Source: Frateuria_A sp051900425 (lineage in GTDB: Bacteria; Pseudomonadota; Gammaproteobacteria; Xanthomonadales; Rhodanobacteraceae). From it: a stretch of 64,000 nt of DNA. The DNA is taken from NCBI RefSeq assembly GCF_051900425.1, contig NZ_JBHZGK010000005.1:186001-250000 (forward strand). Direction: 5' to 3'. The position numbers and the translations under genes were made by a program. Position 1 is the first letter of the stretch; every line of letters starts with the position of its first letter. The notes under the pieces are model-generated. The model did not search any database. It was not told where the DNA came from and saw only the letters and a list, made by a program, of their open reading frames with translations. Below are positions 1 through 9,900 of this stretch, piece after piece.

Positions 1-921
1 ATGCTTCTTCTTGTTCAACAGAACCACCGGCTTCCGGGGGCCGAAGGTCCCGATCAGCTGCAGGTATTGCTGGTCGGTATTGGGAAACTGTTCCCTAAAC
101 TGGGTCTGATCGATGGATAGCGGTTTTTCCCCAAGCATGTTTCCAAGCAGCATACCCATGGGCCGCACGTCACCCAGGCGCCCCTCTTTCTTGTCGATGT
201 GGGCGTAACCCGCGTGCACAAAAACGCGTGCCGAAGGGTCCTTGCCGAAGCTAGCGCGGAAGATGTTCCCGGCCTGCTCTTCTTCTCGTCGCTGGATGTC
301 ACGGCTGGTCGAATCATAGGGAACGATGGTGTAGCCCAGCCGGATGGCCTCACGCACCATCTCGCCATACAGCGGCTCGTGTATGTATTCCGATCCGCTG
401 GTCGAGATGGGATAACCGCGCTTCTCCAGACCCTCATCCTTACCTAAAGCTTCGGCCGCAAAATGGGTAAATCCCTTTTCGCGCAGCAAAGGGAGCAGAA
501 GCAAAGTCAGTTCCCTGGTGTGCGCGTCGTGATGCGCCTCGTTGATCATCACCAGGCGGTGCCCGGTCGCCGCCTGTGCAATGGCCTCAGCCGCGTCTAC
601 GGCTTCCCAGTCGGCCCGGCCGGGTAGTTTCAGGCCGTCAAGGGGCGCACTGCGCAGCGGATAATCGCGCAATGCTTCGTTATAAAGCCCCAGTTCGTTC
701 TCCGTGAATGCGTACAACTGCAAGACGAAGCTGTATTGCTCTGGCGGGCTGGTGCGCAACGCACGCGTCAGGTAGTCGTACCTGGCGAGGTCCGATTTCT
801 GCGCGTGCGCCTCCTTGAACAACGTGGTGAGACCCCGCCCGAACCGGTCGGTGGCGCTGGCCGTCGGCACGAAGAGCAGCAAGAACAGCTGGCCAAGAAC
901 AATGCGGCGGTACATACGCAT
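1..921 (-). CDS. EreA/ChaN-like secreted protein (3' end beyond window)
   Basis: The first 307 codons are present and the C-terminus runs off the left edge. A GAGGAG ribosome binding site lies about 5 nt before the ATG. Residues 1-23 look like a signal peptide (basic MRMYRR, hydrophobic core, ending TASA), so export is likely. From about residue 115 the motif MINEAHHDAHTREL is followed by FTHFAAEAL, and later come VPYDST and RVFVHAGYAHIDK. This spacing of a Glu-x-x-His motif, a second acidic strand and a late His resembles the EreA/ChaN/TIKI-like superfamily (erythromycin esterase-like and haem-binding ChaN proteins). The exact substrate cannot be told. Two 60-base lines counted by hand gave about 60% GC, lower than most neighbours, so recent acquisition is possible. 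Confidence 0.7.
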   Translation of the reverse strand, partial: MRMYRRIVLGQLFLLLFVPTASATDRFGRGLTTLFKEAHAQKSDLARYDYLTRALRTSPPEQYSFVLQLYAFTENELGLYNEALRDYPLRSAPLDGLKLPGRADWEAVDAAEAIAQAATGHRLVMINEAHHDAHTRELTLLLLPLLREKGFTHFAAEALGKDEGLEKRGYPISTSGSEYIHEPLYGEMVREAIRLGYTIVPYDSTSRDIQRREEEQAGNIFRASFGKDPSARVFVHAGYAHIDKKEGRLGDVRPMGMLLGNMLGEKPLSIDQTQFREQFPNTDQQYLQLIGTFGPRKPVVLLNKKKH

Positions 922-1228
922 GGCTTCTCCTCGGTTCTTTGAACTTCGGCTTTGAGGCTGGGGATGGCCTTGAGCGCCAGTCTACGATTTCATCACGCCC
1001 AAGAGCACGCTCGGCAGCCATGCCGGCTGAGGTCGGACGAGTCGGCCTTGGTCCTTGGCAGGCCGGCCGGGACGCGCGTCACTTGGCGGCCTCTCGCCAC
1101 GAATCCAAAAGCGGGCTGCACGATGAAGCGGGCCTGGCCAGGCTCAGGCCTGGCGCCTGCTTTGGGGCAGGCGCAAAAAAAAGCCGGGGCTTTCGCCCCG
1201 GCCGAATTTCCTAGCGTGTTCGACTTGC
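922..1228. other. Intergenic stretch between two leftward genes
   Basis: About 300 bases without a convincing gene. The left part should hold the promoter of the secreted protein gene. The right part holds the intrinsic terminator of the TonB-dependent receptor and, just beyond it, a second hairpin (arms 1153-1160 and 1167-1174). Short open frames here lack ribosome binding sites and family resemblance. Confidence 0.6.
1175..1202 (-). terminator. Intrinsic terminator of the Oar-like receptor gene
   Basis: Perfect 8-bp stem GCCGGGGC/GCCCCGGC (arms 1183-1190 and 1195-1202) with a 4-nt loop. Read leftward it is followed by eight T residues (A run 1175-1182). It lies 26 bases after the receptor stop codon. 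Confidence 0.9.
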
Positions 1229-4200
1229 TTAGAAGTCGTAGCTCACGCCCAGGCGGATGTACCGCGGCGTGGTGAAGCCACGCGGACGGCCATAGCTGGA
1301 GGTGTTGTACTCGTACTGGTAGGTGACTTCCTGGCTGTTGAACACGTTGTAGACGTTCGCGTTGAACGCCAGCTTGTGGTCGGCAAACGCAGGGCGGTAT
1401 TCGACGTTGAACGAGGCAACCTTCTGCCACGGCAGACGACCGGCCGTGCCCGCGGGCGACGGCTGGCCGGCGCACCAGTGGTAGTACGGACCGGCGTAGG
1501 CCGGGGCGGTGCCGTCCGGACCGTAGAAGTCCAGGCAGCTGTACGGCGCGCCCGAGGCGATGGAGATGTTGCCCGAAACGTTCCACTCCGGGGTGAACTG
1601 GTAGCCGCCGTAGATCTTCAGCTGGTGCTTACGATCGTTGTGCAGCAGGCCGCCCGAGTACACCATGAGCGACGGGTAGTCCCAGTCAACCGTGGCAGCG
1701 ATATCGGACTGGCCGATATCGGAGCGGACCTGACCTTCCGAGTTGCCGTAGCTCTTCGAATAGGTGTAGTCCACGCGGCCCCACCAGGTGCCATCAAACG
1801 GATGGTCGAGGTAGAGGTTCAGCGCGTAGAAGTTGCGCTTGGCCTGCGGGAAGCCCAGCTCTTCCTTCGTGAACGACATCTCGCCGTAGCCGCCATTGCC
1901 ATCGGGCACCTGGAAGGTGGCGCCGCGACCCGGGTTGAAGAAGTAGCAGCCACGCAGGTTGGCGGTATCCAGACCCAGCGACTCGGCCTTTGCGGTGAAG
2001 AGCTCGATGTTGCAGGTATCGTCGATCTCGTTCTTCAGGCTGCGGTAGGTCGCCTTGGCACCGTAGGTCCAGGCGCTGTTCAGCTGCTTGTCGAAGCCGA
2101 GGATGTACTCATCCTGGTACTGCGCCTTCAGCGAGGTGGCGGTGACCGTGCGCGGATCGGGCGCCTGGCCGTACTCGTTGTTCTCCGAGAACTCGGCGCC
2201 GACACCGTTGATGGTGTTGATCGGCGTCAGGCCAGTCGGGTAACCGGTGGCCGGGTCGATACCCGTGTAGGTGTAGAACACGCGGGTGTAGTACGAGCCC
2301 GAGGCACCACGAAGGGCCACGCTGGTCGGGAGCGCCAGATAGTAGCGGCCGGCGTTTCCATAGACCTTGAAGGTCGAATCGCCGTTCACGTCCCAGCTAA
2401 AGCCGACGCGCGGCGCCCACTGCGGCGTGGTCTGGCGGATGTAGGGCTGACCGTCGCTGTTGAAGTTGGTGAACTGGTCGTTACGCAGGCCCAGTTTCAC
2501 CAGCAAGTTGTCGCTCACCTGCCACGCGTCCTCGATGTACTGGGCGCGCTGCTCCACGCGGACCGAGGCGGCCGTGCGGAAGCGATACTGGGCGACGTAG
2601 TAGCCGTCCGCACCGCCAGGGTAGTTGGACGGCGAATCGACCTGGCCTTCGCTGATGTCAGCGGTGGGGTCGTTCAGCTTGTTGTATTCCCACGCGTAAC
2701 CCGCATTGGTGGGAATGTAGTCGCCGTCGGACAGATCCTGGGTGCGCTGGTTGTCGATACCGGCCGTGAGGGTGTGGTCACCCAGCACGTAGGTGACGTC
2801 CAGGCGATAGTTGGTGCCCTTGGTCTGGTGCGCCGGGTCCGTGGTGGTCAGCACCGTCTGCGTGTTGCCGATACCCGAGCCACCGCCGGAGTACGCCGGA
2901 TTCTGCTGGTCCGGGCTCAGCACCGCAATAAGATCGGCGTTGAAGTCGGCCGGGAGCTGCGTGTACAGCTCGGTCTTCTGCTTACCGAACTGAGCCGAGA
3001 CGGTCAGGTCGTCGGTCAGGTAACCGGTGTACTTCGCGATCCACATCGACGCGGCGGTCTTCGTATGCGTGTCGGCATACAGGTAGTCGCCCATCGTGCG
3101 GGTGTCGTTGTCGTACGAGTAGATGTTGCCGTTGTAGCTGGTCTTGGTGGACGCACCGGTCAGCTCGAGGACGTTGCTGGAGTTGATGTTCCAGTCGACC
3201 TTGGCGTACCAGCTGGGATCGGTGTACGAGTAGACGGTCTCGGTGCCGCCCGAAGCCGTGCCGACGCTCTTGCCGCTGGTGCGATGACCCTCGGCCGAGG
3301 CGAACATGTACAGGCGATCCTGGATCAGGGGACCGCCAACGTAGGCGCTCTCGACGACTTCCGAAGTCTTGTTGTCGTTACGGTACTGATACAGCGAGCC
3401 GCTGCGCGGGATGTAGATGTTGCGCGGGTCCGAACGCAGGCTGCTCGGGGTGTAGAGGAGCTGGCCACCGAAGTGCCACTCATTGGTGCCGCGCTTGCCG
3501 ATCTGGTTGATCACACCGCCGTCCGAACGACCGTAAGCGGCGCCGTAGCCGCCGGTCAGGACTTCTTCCTGATCAATCGAGCCGTACGGCAGGTTAATGC
3601 CGCCGAGGCCGTTGAGCGGATCGGTGACGTTCATGCCGTTGATGTAGTAGGCATTCTCGGTGACCGAGGAACCGCCGAAGGAAACCAGGCTGTTGCCGGT
3701 CGGGCCGGTGAAGAAGCTCGAGCCCTGGACCGCGGTCGGCGCCAGCAGGGCGATCGCTTCGGCGCTGCGTGCCAGCGGCAGCTGGCGAAGCTGCTGCGCC
3801 GTGATCACGGTGCGGGAGTCGACGCCGGTGACGTCGATCGACGGCAGCGAGTTGGCGGTGACCGTTAGGCCTTCCAGGTTCTGCGCGTTCTGAGCGCCGT
3901 CGAACGAGACGTCCGTACCCGTGCTGACCTTGACCGTCACGTTGTTGCGGGTCGACACCGTCTGACCGTCGCGCATCAGCGTGACCGTATAGACACCGAC
4001 CGGAAGCGAAGTCGCGCTGTAGCGACCGGACTCATCCACCGTCACGGTGCGCGTCAGGCCCGACTGGCCGGTGATCACCACCGTCTCACCGGCGGCAACC
4101 GGCGCACTGCCGAAGATGGTGCCGGTCGTAGCCTGGCCATAGGCGAGGCCGGTAAGGCCCAGGCCCAAAGCCAAGGCTACCGTGAGGGCGCTGCGGCGGG

Positions 4201-4234
4201 GGTGAGCCCCGTGCTGAAGGTAACGCTTATTCAT
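1229..4234 (-). CDS. Oar-like TonB-dependent receptor with N-terminal carboxypeptidase-regulatory domain
   Basis: A 1001-residue outer-membrane receptor. Residues 1-34 form a signal peptide (LALGLGLTGLAYGQ). A CarboxypepD_reg-like Ig fold follows (about 36-105; VTVDESGRYSATSLPVGVY). A TonB-plug domain comes next (TVITAQQLRQLPLARSAEAI; GGYGAAYGRSDGGVINQI). The rest is a long beta-barrel ending in aromatic RLGVSYDF, as expected for BAM-dependent insertion. The size and extra N-terminal domain match Oar-type receptors, which move large or unknown ligands in a TonB-dependent way. No TonB/ExbBD genes lie nearby. The start has a GGGGAG ribosome binding site. Ligand unknown. Confidence 0.93.
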   Translation of the reverse strand: MNKRYLQHGAHPRRSALTVALALGLGLTGLAYGQATTGTIFGSAPVAAGETVVITGQSGLTRTVTVDESGRYSATSLPVGVYTVTLMRDGQTVSTRNNVTVKVSTGTDVSFDGAQNAQNLEGLTVTANSLPSIDVTGVDSRTVITAQQLRQLPLARSAEAIALLAPTAVQGSSFFTGPTGNSLVSFGGSSVTENAYYINGMNVTDPLNGLGGINLPYGSIDQEEVLTGGYGAAYGRSDGGVINQIGKRGTNEWHFGGQLLYTPSSLRSDPRNIYIPRSGSLYQYRNDNKTSEVVESAYVGGPLIQDRLYMFASAEGHRTSGKSVGTASGGTETVYSYTDPSWYAKVDWNINSSNVLELTGASTKTSYNGNIYSYDNDTRTMGDYLYADTHTKTAASMWIAKYTGYLTDDLTVSAQFGKQKTELYTQLPADFNADLIAVLSPDQQNPAYSGGGSGIGNTQTVLTTTDPAHQTKGTNYRLDVTYVLGDHTLTAGIDNQRTQDLSDGDYIPTNAGYAWEYNKLNDPTADISEGQVDSPSNYPGGADGYYVAQYRFRTAASVRVEQRAQYIEDAWQVSDNLLVKLGLRNDQFTNFNSDGQPYIRQTTPQWAPRVGFSWDVNGDSTFKVYGNAGRYYLALPTSVALRGASGSYYTRVFYTYTGIDPATGYPTGLTPINTINGVGAEFSENNEYGQAPDPRTVTATSLKAQYQDEYILGFDKQLNSAWTYGAKATYRSLKNEIDDTCNIELFTAKAESLGLDTANLRGCYFFNPGRGATFQVPDGNGGYGEMSFTKEELGFPQAKRNFYALNLYLDHPFDGTWWGRVDYTYSKSYGNSEGQVRSDIGQSDIAATVDWDYPSLMVYSGGLLHNDRKHQLKIYGGYQFTPEWNVSGNISIASGAPYSCLDFYGPDGTAPAYAGPYYHWCAGQPSPAGTAGRLPWQKVASFNVEYRPAFADHKLAFNANVYNVFNSQEVTYQYEYNTSSYGRPRGFTTPRYIRLGVSYDF

Positions 4235-4512
4235 TAACTGATCTCCCCAGATCGACTCAAAGCGAGTCCACTTAAAAGCTCACGTGTAATCAATGACACG
4301 CTGGATGACCCTGACGAAGCTCTTGCCGCCTGGCGGCTTGGCTTTGCTGCCACTCCGCAACGGCAGGCTGCGCCTGTCCCGCAATCACCTCGAAACGATG
4401 ACTTGCTCTGGAAACGTAGCTCCCGCCGTAACGATATGTCAACTTTTTTTTAGCATTACCGTCCCAGTTCCAGGAACATGTCCGGCGTGGCGCCGGTGTC
4501 GCGGCGCGGTTA
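4235..4512. other. Divergent intergenic region upstream of the Oar-like receptor and the riboswitch
   Basis: No gene seen. The left edge carries the receptor's ribosome binding site and the AT-richer bases expected of its promoter. A run of eight T residues lies at about 4443-4451. The rightward promoter driving the cobalamin riboswitch and btuB must lie near the right edge, but I cannot assign confident -35/-10 boxes. Confidence 0.5.
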
Positions 4513-4735
4513 CGATGTCTGCGTTTCGGGTGTCCCGCATGCATGGCATGCCACGGGATGAAACGGGAAGCCGGTGCGTTGTGCGATGCACAACAAGGCC
4601 GGCGCTGCCCCCGCAACGGTAAGCGAGTCGAACGGACGGCCCCACGCCACTGTGCCCATGAGCATGGGAAGGCGCCGCCCGGCAGGGCTTTTGGCCTGCG
4701 CCCGCGAGCCCGGAGACCGGCCCGAAGCGTTTGCC
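4513..4735 (+). promoter_or_regulatory. Cobalamin (adenosylcobalamin) riboswitch
   Basis: The conserved cobalamin-riboswitch blocks occur in order: GGGAAGCCGGTG (about 4567), CTGCCCCCGCAACGGTAAGC (4605-4624), GCCACTGTGCCCATGAGCAT (about 4646) with GGGAAGGC, and the B12 box AGCCCGGAGACCGGCC (4707-4722). The element sits 140 bases before a BtuB-type receptor, its classic target. Binding of adenosylcobalamin is expected to lower btuB expression. Outer boundaries are approximate because the P1 stem was not folded. Confidence 0.93.
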
Positions 4736-4875
4736 TGGTGGACCTGCGGTGGGCGGGCCGGACCTCGTGCGTGGCCCCGCGCCTGCCCGTCGCTCCTGTT
4801 CCCTGCCTCCGGTCGATCAGCTCATCCACGCTTGAGGCCGTGCGTGGGCGCGCGGCCAAGGACACACCCCCCACC

Positions 4876-6726
4876 ATGAAGAAGACCCTGCTTGCCGCCG
4901 CCTTGTGCGGCAGCTCGTTCGCCGCGCTGGCGGCCGACGCCACGGACCCGGCCGCGCTGTCGCCGGTGATCGTCACTGCCACGCGCACCGCGATCACCGT
5001 CGACGACGCGCTGTCCTCGGTCAGCGTGATCACCCGCGAGGACATCGACCGGCTGCAGCCGGTCTCGCTGATCGACCTGCTCCAGGGCCTGCCCGGCGTG
5101 ACCTTCGCCCAGGCCGGCGGACTCGGCCAGCAAAGCTCGCTGTTCCTGCGCGGCACCAATTCCTCGCACACGCTGCTGTTGATCGACGGCGTGCGGGTGG
5201 GCACGGTGAGCGCGGGTATCCCGGCGTTCGACCAGCTGCCTATGGACCAGATCGAACGGATCGAAGTGGTGCGCGGTCCGCGCTCGAGCCTTTATGGCGC
5301 CGATGCGATCGGCGGCGTGATCCAGATCTTCACCCGGCACGGGCCGCGCAACGGCGGCCTGGCGCCATCGATGCGCCTGGGCACCGGCAGCCGCGGCTAC
5401 GCCGATGGGCAGGTCGGCCTGGCCGGCGGCGACACGCACGCCTGGTACAACCTGAGCATCGGCGGCCAGTACACGCGTGGCATCAACGCCTGCCGGGTCG
5501 GCGCGGGCACCGTTTTCGCCGGCTGCTTCACCGACGAGCCGGATACCGACGCCTACCGCAACCGCAACGCGCTGGCCAACGCGGGCTACCGCTGGGACAA
5601 CGGCACCGAGCTGACCGCGACCTGGCTGCGCAGCGACAGCCGCGTGGAGTTCGACGGGGCGCCCTACGGCAACCAGCATCACAACCGCCAGCAGGTCGCT
5701 GGCGCGCAGCTGGGCTTCGCGCCGCTGGCCGCCTGGAAGGTCACGCTGGCGGCCGGGCAGAGCCTGGACGAGCAGCACACCGACAACGACGGCGTGTTCG
5801 TGCGCTACGGCAACTCGCGCCGCAACCAGGCGTCCTGGCAGAACGACCTGGCCCTGGCGGACAACCAGTTGCTGACCCTCGGCATCGACTGGCAGCGCGA
5901 GCACCTCTCCAGCGACACCGGTTATCTCGACGACAGCCGCAGCGACACCGGCGGCTACGCGCAGTACCAGGGCAGCTTCGGCCGCCAGGAACTGCAGCTG
6001 TCGCTGCGTCACGACGACAACCAGCAGTTCGGCGGGCATACCACCGGTGCGGCGGCGTGGGGCTATGCCTTCGACCACGGCCTCAGGCTGTCGGCGAGCT
6101 GGGGCAGCGCCTTCCACGCCCCGACCTTCAACGACCTCTATTACCCCTACGGCAGCGGCAACCCGGACCTGCAGCCGGAAACCTCGCGCAGCGCCGAGCT
6201 TGGCCTGGCGCAGCAGCAGGCCGGCTGGCACTGGGCATTGAATGCCTACCAGACCGCCATCGACCAGCTGATCTCGCTGGACGCCAACTACTTCCCGCGC
6301 AACATCAGCCGCGCGCGCATCCGCGGGCTGGAGGCCCAGGCCGGCACCGGGCTGGCGGGCTGGCGGGTGGAGGGCTACCTGACGCTGCAACGCCCGCAGA
6401 ACCGCGACGGCGGCGCCAACGACGGCCACCTGTTGCCGCGCCGCCCGGAGCGCACCGCGCGGGTGGAACTCGACCGCCGCTTCGGCGCCTTCGGTCTCGG
6501 CGCCACCGTGCTCGTCGCCGGTGCCCGCTACGACGACCTGGCCAACCTGCACCGGTTGGGCGGCTACGCGACCACCGACCTGCGCGCGAGCTACGCGTTC
6601 GCAGACGACTGGCAGGTCGAGGCACGCCTGTCGAACGTATTCGACCGCCAGTATGAGACGGTCTACTACTTCAACCAGCCGGGGCGGAGCTGGTACCTGA
6701 CACTGCGGTACACGCCTGGCGGCTGA
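4876..6726 (+). CDS. btuB: Vitamin B12 TonB-dependent outer-membrane receptor BtuB
   Basis: 616 residues. The ATG at 4876 is preferred because it begins a clear signal peptide (MKKTLLAAALCGSSFAALAA) after the riboswitch; the longer open frame that starts at 4543 would run through the riboswitch. A TonB box-like VIVTATRT is followed by the plug domain (VSVITREDIDRLQPVSLIDL, SLFLRGTNSSHTLLLIDGVR, VVRGPRSSLYGADAIGGVIQ) and a barrel ending in SWYLTLRYTPGG. The riboswitch strongly supports cobalamin or a related corrinoid as ligand. It imports B12 across the outer membrane using TonB energy. No btuCDF genes follow; the next gene is an RND permease. Confidence 0.95.
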   Translation: MKKTLLAAALCGSSFAALAADATDPAALSPVIVTATRTAITVDDALSSVSVITREDIDRLQPVSLIDLLQGLPGVTFAQAGGLGQQSSLFLRGTNSSHTLLLIDGVRVGTVSAGIPAFDQLPMDQIERIEVVRGPRSSLYGADAIGGVIQIFTRHGPRNGGLAPSMRLGTGSRGYADGQVGLAGGDTHAWYNLSIGGQYTRGINACRVGAGTVFAGCFTDEPDTDAYRNRNALANAGYRWDNGTELTATWLRSDSRVEFDGAPYGNQHHNRQQVAGAQLGFAPLAAWKVTLAAGQSLDEQHTDNDGVFVRYGNSRRNQASWQNDLALADNQLLTLGIDWQREHLSSDTGYLDDSRSDTGGYAQYQGSFGRQELQLSLRHDDNQQFGGHTTGAAAWGYAFDHGLRLSASWGSAFHAPTFNDLYYPYGSGNPDLQPETSRSAELGLAQQQAGWHWALNAYQTAIDQLISLDANYFPRNISRARIRGLEAQAGTGLAGWRVEGYLTLQRPQNRDGGANDGHLLPRRPERTARVELDRRFGAFGLGATVLVAGARYDDLANLHRLGGYATTDLRASYAFADDWQVEARLSNVFDRQYETVYYFNQPGRSWYLTLRYTPGG

Positions 6727-6735
6727 GCCTTCCGC

Positions 6736-6789
6736 AGGCCCTCCTCCATCCGCCCTTCGGGCACCCTCCCGCGCAAGCGGGGGAAGGAA
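6736..6789. repeat. Single copy of the CATCCGCCCTTCGGGCACC repeat
   Basis: The segment CCATCCGCCCTTCGGGCACC (about 6745-6764), followed by CTCCCGCGCAAGCGGGGGAAGGA, matches the right half of the 177-bp tandem repeat unit at 20.9-21.6 kb. It begins 9 bases after the btuB stop codon and contains a CTCCCGC/GCGGGGG hairpin that could act in mRNA 3' end formation. Confidence 0.75.
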
Positions 6790-6994
6790 CGCTACGGCGG
6801 CACCCTGACCGGTCCGGCCCTGCCTTTCGGCAGGGGCCGGACTTCAGGCACATCCTTCACCGCGGGCCACCGGGCATAACGTGCGGCATGAAAGCGCCCA
6901 TCCTCTGGCCCACGAACCACGCAGCGGTCGCGCGCTACGCTAGCCATCCCGGCGCGGCCCCTGCCGCGCGCCTCCCCCGCGGTACGGACGCCCC

Positions 6995-9900
6995 GTGAAC
7001 ATCTTCGCACCCCTGATCCGCCGCCCGATCGGCACCTCGCTGCTGGCCCTGGGCCTGACCCTGGCCGGCCTGTGGGCCTACCTGCTGCTGGGTGTGGCGG
7101 CGTTGCCCTCGCTCGATTTCCCGGGCGTCTACGTGGTCGCCAGCCAGCCGGGCGCGAGCGCCCAGACCATGGCGAGCACCATCCTTGCGCCGCTGGAGCG
7201 TCACCTGGGCCGCATCCCTGGCGTCGACGAGATGTATGGCAACGCCACCGAGGGGCAGGCCTCGGTGATGGTGCGCTTCACCTTCGATCGCACCGCCGAC
7301 AGCGCCGCGCGCGACGTGCAGGCGGCGATCAACGCGGCCGCGCCCGACCTGCCCTCGGGCATGCCCGGCCCGCCGCAATACTTCAAGTTCGACACCTCGC
7401 AGATCCCGATCCTGTTCATCACGCTGACCTCCTCGGGCATGCCGCAGGACCAGCTGTTCGACCTTGCCGACACCCTGCTCAAGCCTGCCGTGTCGCAGAT
7501 CCAGGGCGTGGCGCAGGTGCAGGTGTTCGGCGGCACGCCACACGCGGTGCGCATCGAGCTTGACACAGACGCGCTGGCCGCCAAGGGCCTGACCGCCAAC
7601 GACGTGGCCAACGCGTTGCGCGCGGCCAACGTCACCTCGCCGCAGGGCACCTTGAGCGACGGCCGCACGCAGATGACCGTCACCGCCAGCGACGGGCTGC
7701 AGACCCCGGAGGAGTTCGCCCACCTGCTGATCGCCATGAAGCATGGCGTGCCGGTGCGCCTGTCCGACGTCGCACGGGTCTACGGTGGCCAGCAGGACAA
7801 GTACCAGGCGGCCTGGTTCGCCGACGCCAGCGGCAGCGCACGCACGGTCGGCCTGCAGATCAGCAAGCGGCCGGAGGCCAACGCGGTGGCGACGGTTGAA
7901 GCGATCCGCGCCAAGCTGCCGCAACTGCGCGCCTCGCTGCCGGCCAGCCTGCAGATGCACGCGGTGTTCGACCTGACCCAGACCACCAAGTCGGCGCTGC
8001 ACGAGGTCGAGGTGGCGCTGCTGATTTCGATCGTGATGGTCGTGCTGGTAATGCTGGTGTTCCTGCGCCGGCTGCGGCCGACGCTGATCGCCACGCTGAG
8101 CGTGCCGCTGTCGCTCGCCGGCGCGTTCGTGGCGATGTGGGCGCTCGGCTACACCTTGAACACGCTTTCGCTGGTCGCGCTGGTGCTGTGCATCGGCTTC
8201 GTGGTGGACGACGCCATCGTGGTGATCGAGAACATCGTGCGCCACATGGAACACGGCATGCCGCCGCTGCAGGCGGCGCTGACCGGCGTGCGCGAGATCG
8301 GCTTCACGGTGGTCTCGATCACGTTGTCGCTGGTTGCGGTGTTCGCGCCGCTGCTGTTCGGCAACAACATGCTGGTGATGCTGCTGCGCGAGTTCTCGGT
8401 CACGCTGACCGCGGCGGTGGTGATCTCGGCCATCGTGTCGCTGACACTCACGCCCGCACTGTGCGGCCGCCTGCTTGCCGCCGAACCGGCCAACCCGCGC
8501 CCGCCTGGCCGCATCGAGCGCGCGGTGGAGAACTTCGACCGTGCGCTGCTCAGGCGCTACGAGCGCGCGCTGGACTGGGCCATGCACCATCGCCGGCTGA
8601 TGCGCTGGCAGCCGCTGATCCTGCTGGTACTGACCGTCGTGCTTGGGATCGCGGTGGGCAAGACCGCCGGCGGCACCTTCATGCCGGACGAGGACACCGG
8701 CCAGCTGCAGGCACAGGTCACCGCCGACGCCAACATTTCGCCGGAACTGCTGACCGAGCGCGTGCTGCAGGTGGCGAAGATCATCAAGGAGGACCCGGCC
8801 GTCGAGGACATGCTCACCATGCTCGGTGGCGATGGCGGCGGCGGCGGCGCGGTCGGCAACTCGGCGCAGATGTTCATGGACCTCAAGCCGCGTGGCGACG
8901 CGCCGGGCGACCGCCGGATCGGCGCCAAGGAAGTGGTCGAACGGCTGTCCAAGCGGCTGGACAAGCTCGCCGGCGTCGAGGTCGAGATCAGCATCGCGCA
9001 GTTCCTCGGCGGCGGCGGCAGCGGCGACAAGGGCGGCCAGTACGAATTCCAGCTGGTCAGCGACAACGGCGGCGACCTGCAGCCATGGACGCTGAAGATG
9101 GTCCGCCGCCTGCGCGACAACAAGGAATTCCGCGATGTCGGCAGTGATTTCGACCAGGCCGGCAAACAGCAGATGCTGAAGGTCGACCGCGAAGCGGCTG
9201 GCCGCCTGCACGTGAGCATGGGCGACATCGACTCGGCGCTGTACAACTCGTTCGGGCAGAACCCGGTGTCGGTGATCTATTCGGACATCAACCAGTACCG
9301 CGTGGTGCTGACCTCGGCCAAGGCCGAGTCGATCAGCCCGCAGTCGCTGCTCAACATCCATGTGCGCAACAGCCGCGGCGAGATGATCCCGCTCTCCGCG
9401 CTGGCGCGGATCGAACCGAACATCGCGCCGATGCGCATCCGCCACCACAACCAGCTGGAAGCCGCGACGGTCACCTACAACCTGGCCAAGGGCGTGGACC
9501 AGCAACGGGGCGTCAAGCTGGTCGAGCAGGCGGCGTTCGCCGTGCACCTGCCGGACGGCATCCGGGTGGACTTCACCGGCGCCAACCAGCGCCTGCAACA
9601 GGCCAAGTCCAACGGCATGATCCTGCTGCTGGCCTCGATCCTGGCGATGTACATCGTGCTCGGCATCCTCTACGAGAGCCTGGGCCATCCGCTGACCATC
9701 CTGTCCACGCTGCCGGCCGCAGGCATGGGCGCGTTCCTGGCGATGCTGGTGACGCAGACGCAGCTTTCGCTGATGGCGATCATCGCGATCCTGATGCTGA
9801 TCGGCATCGTCAAGAAGAACGCGATCCTGATGGTCGACTTCGCGCTGGTCGCCCAGCGCGAGCGCGGCCTGCCGCCGCCCGACGCGATCCGCGAGGCCGC

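Noticed and set aside
4543..4875. Extended N-terminus of btuB from 4543
   Set aside because: The extension runs through the cobalamin riboswitch and lacks a signal peptide; the ATG at 4876 gives a clear one.
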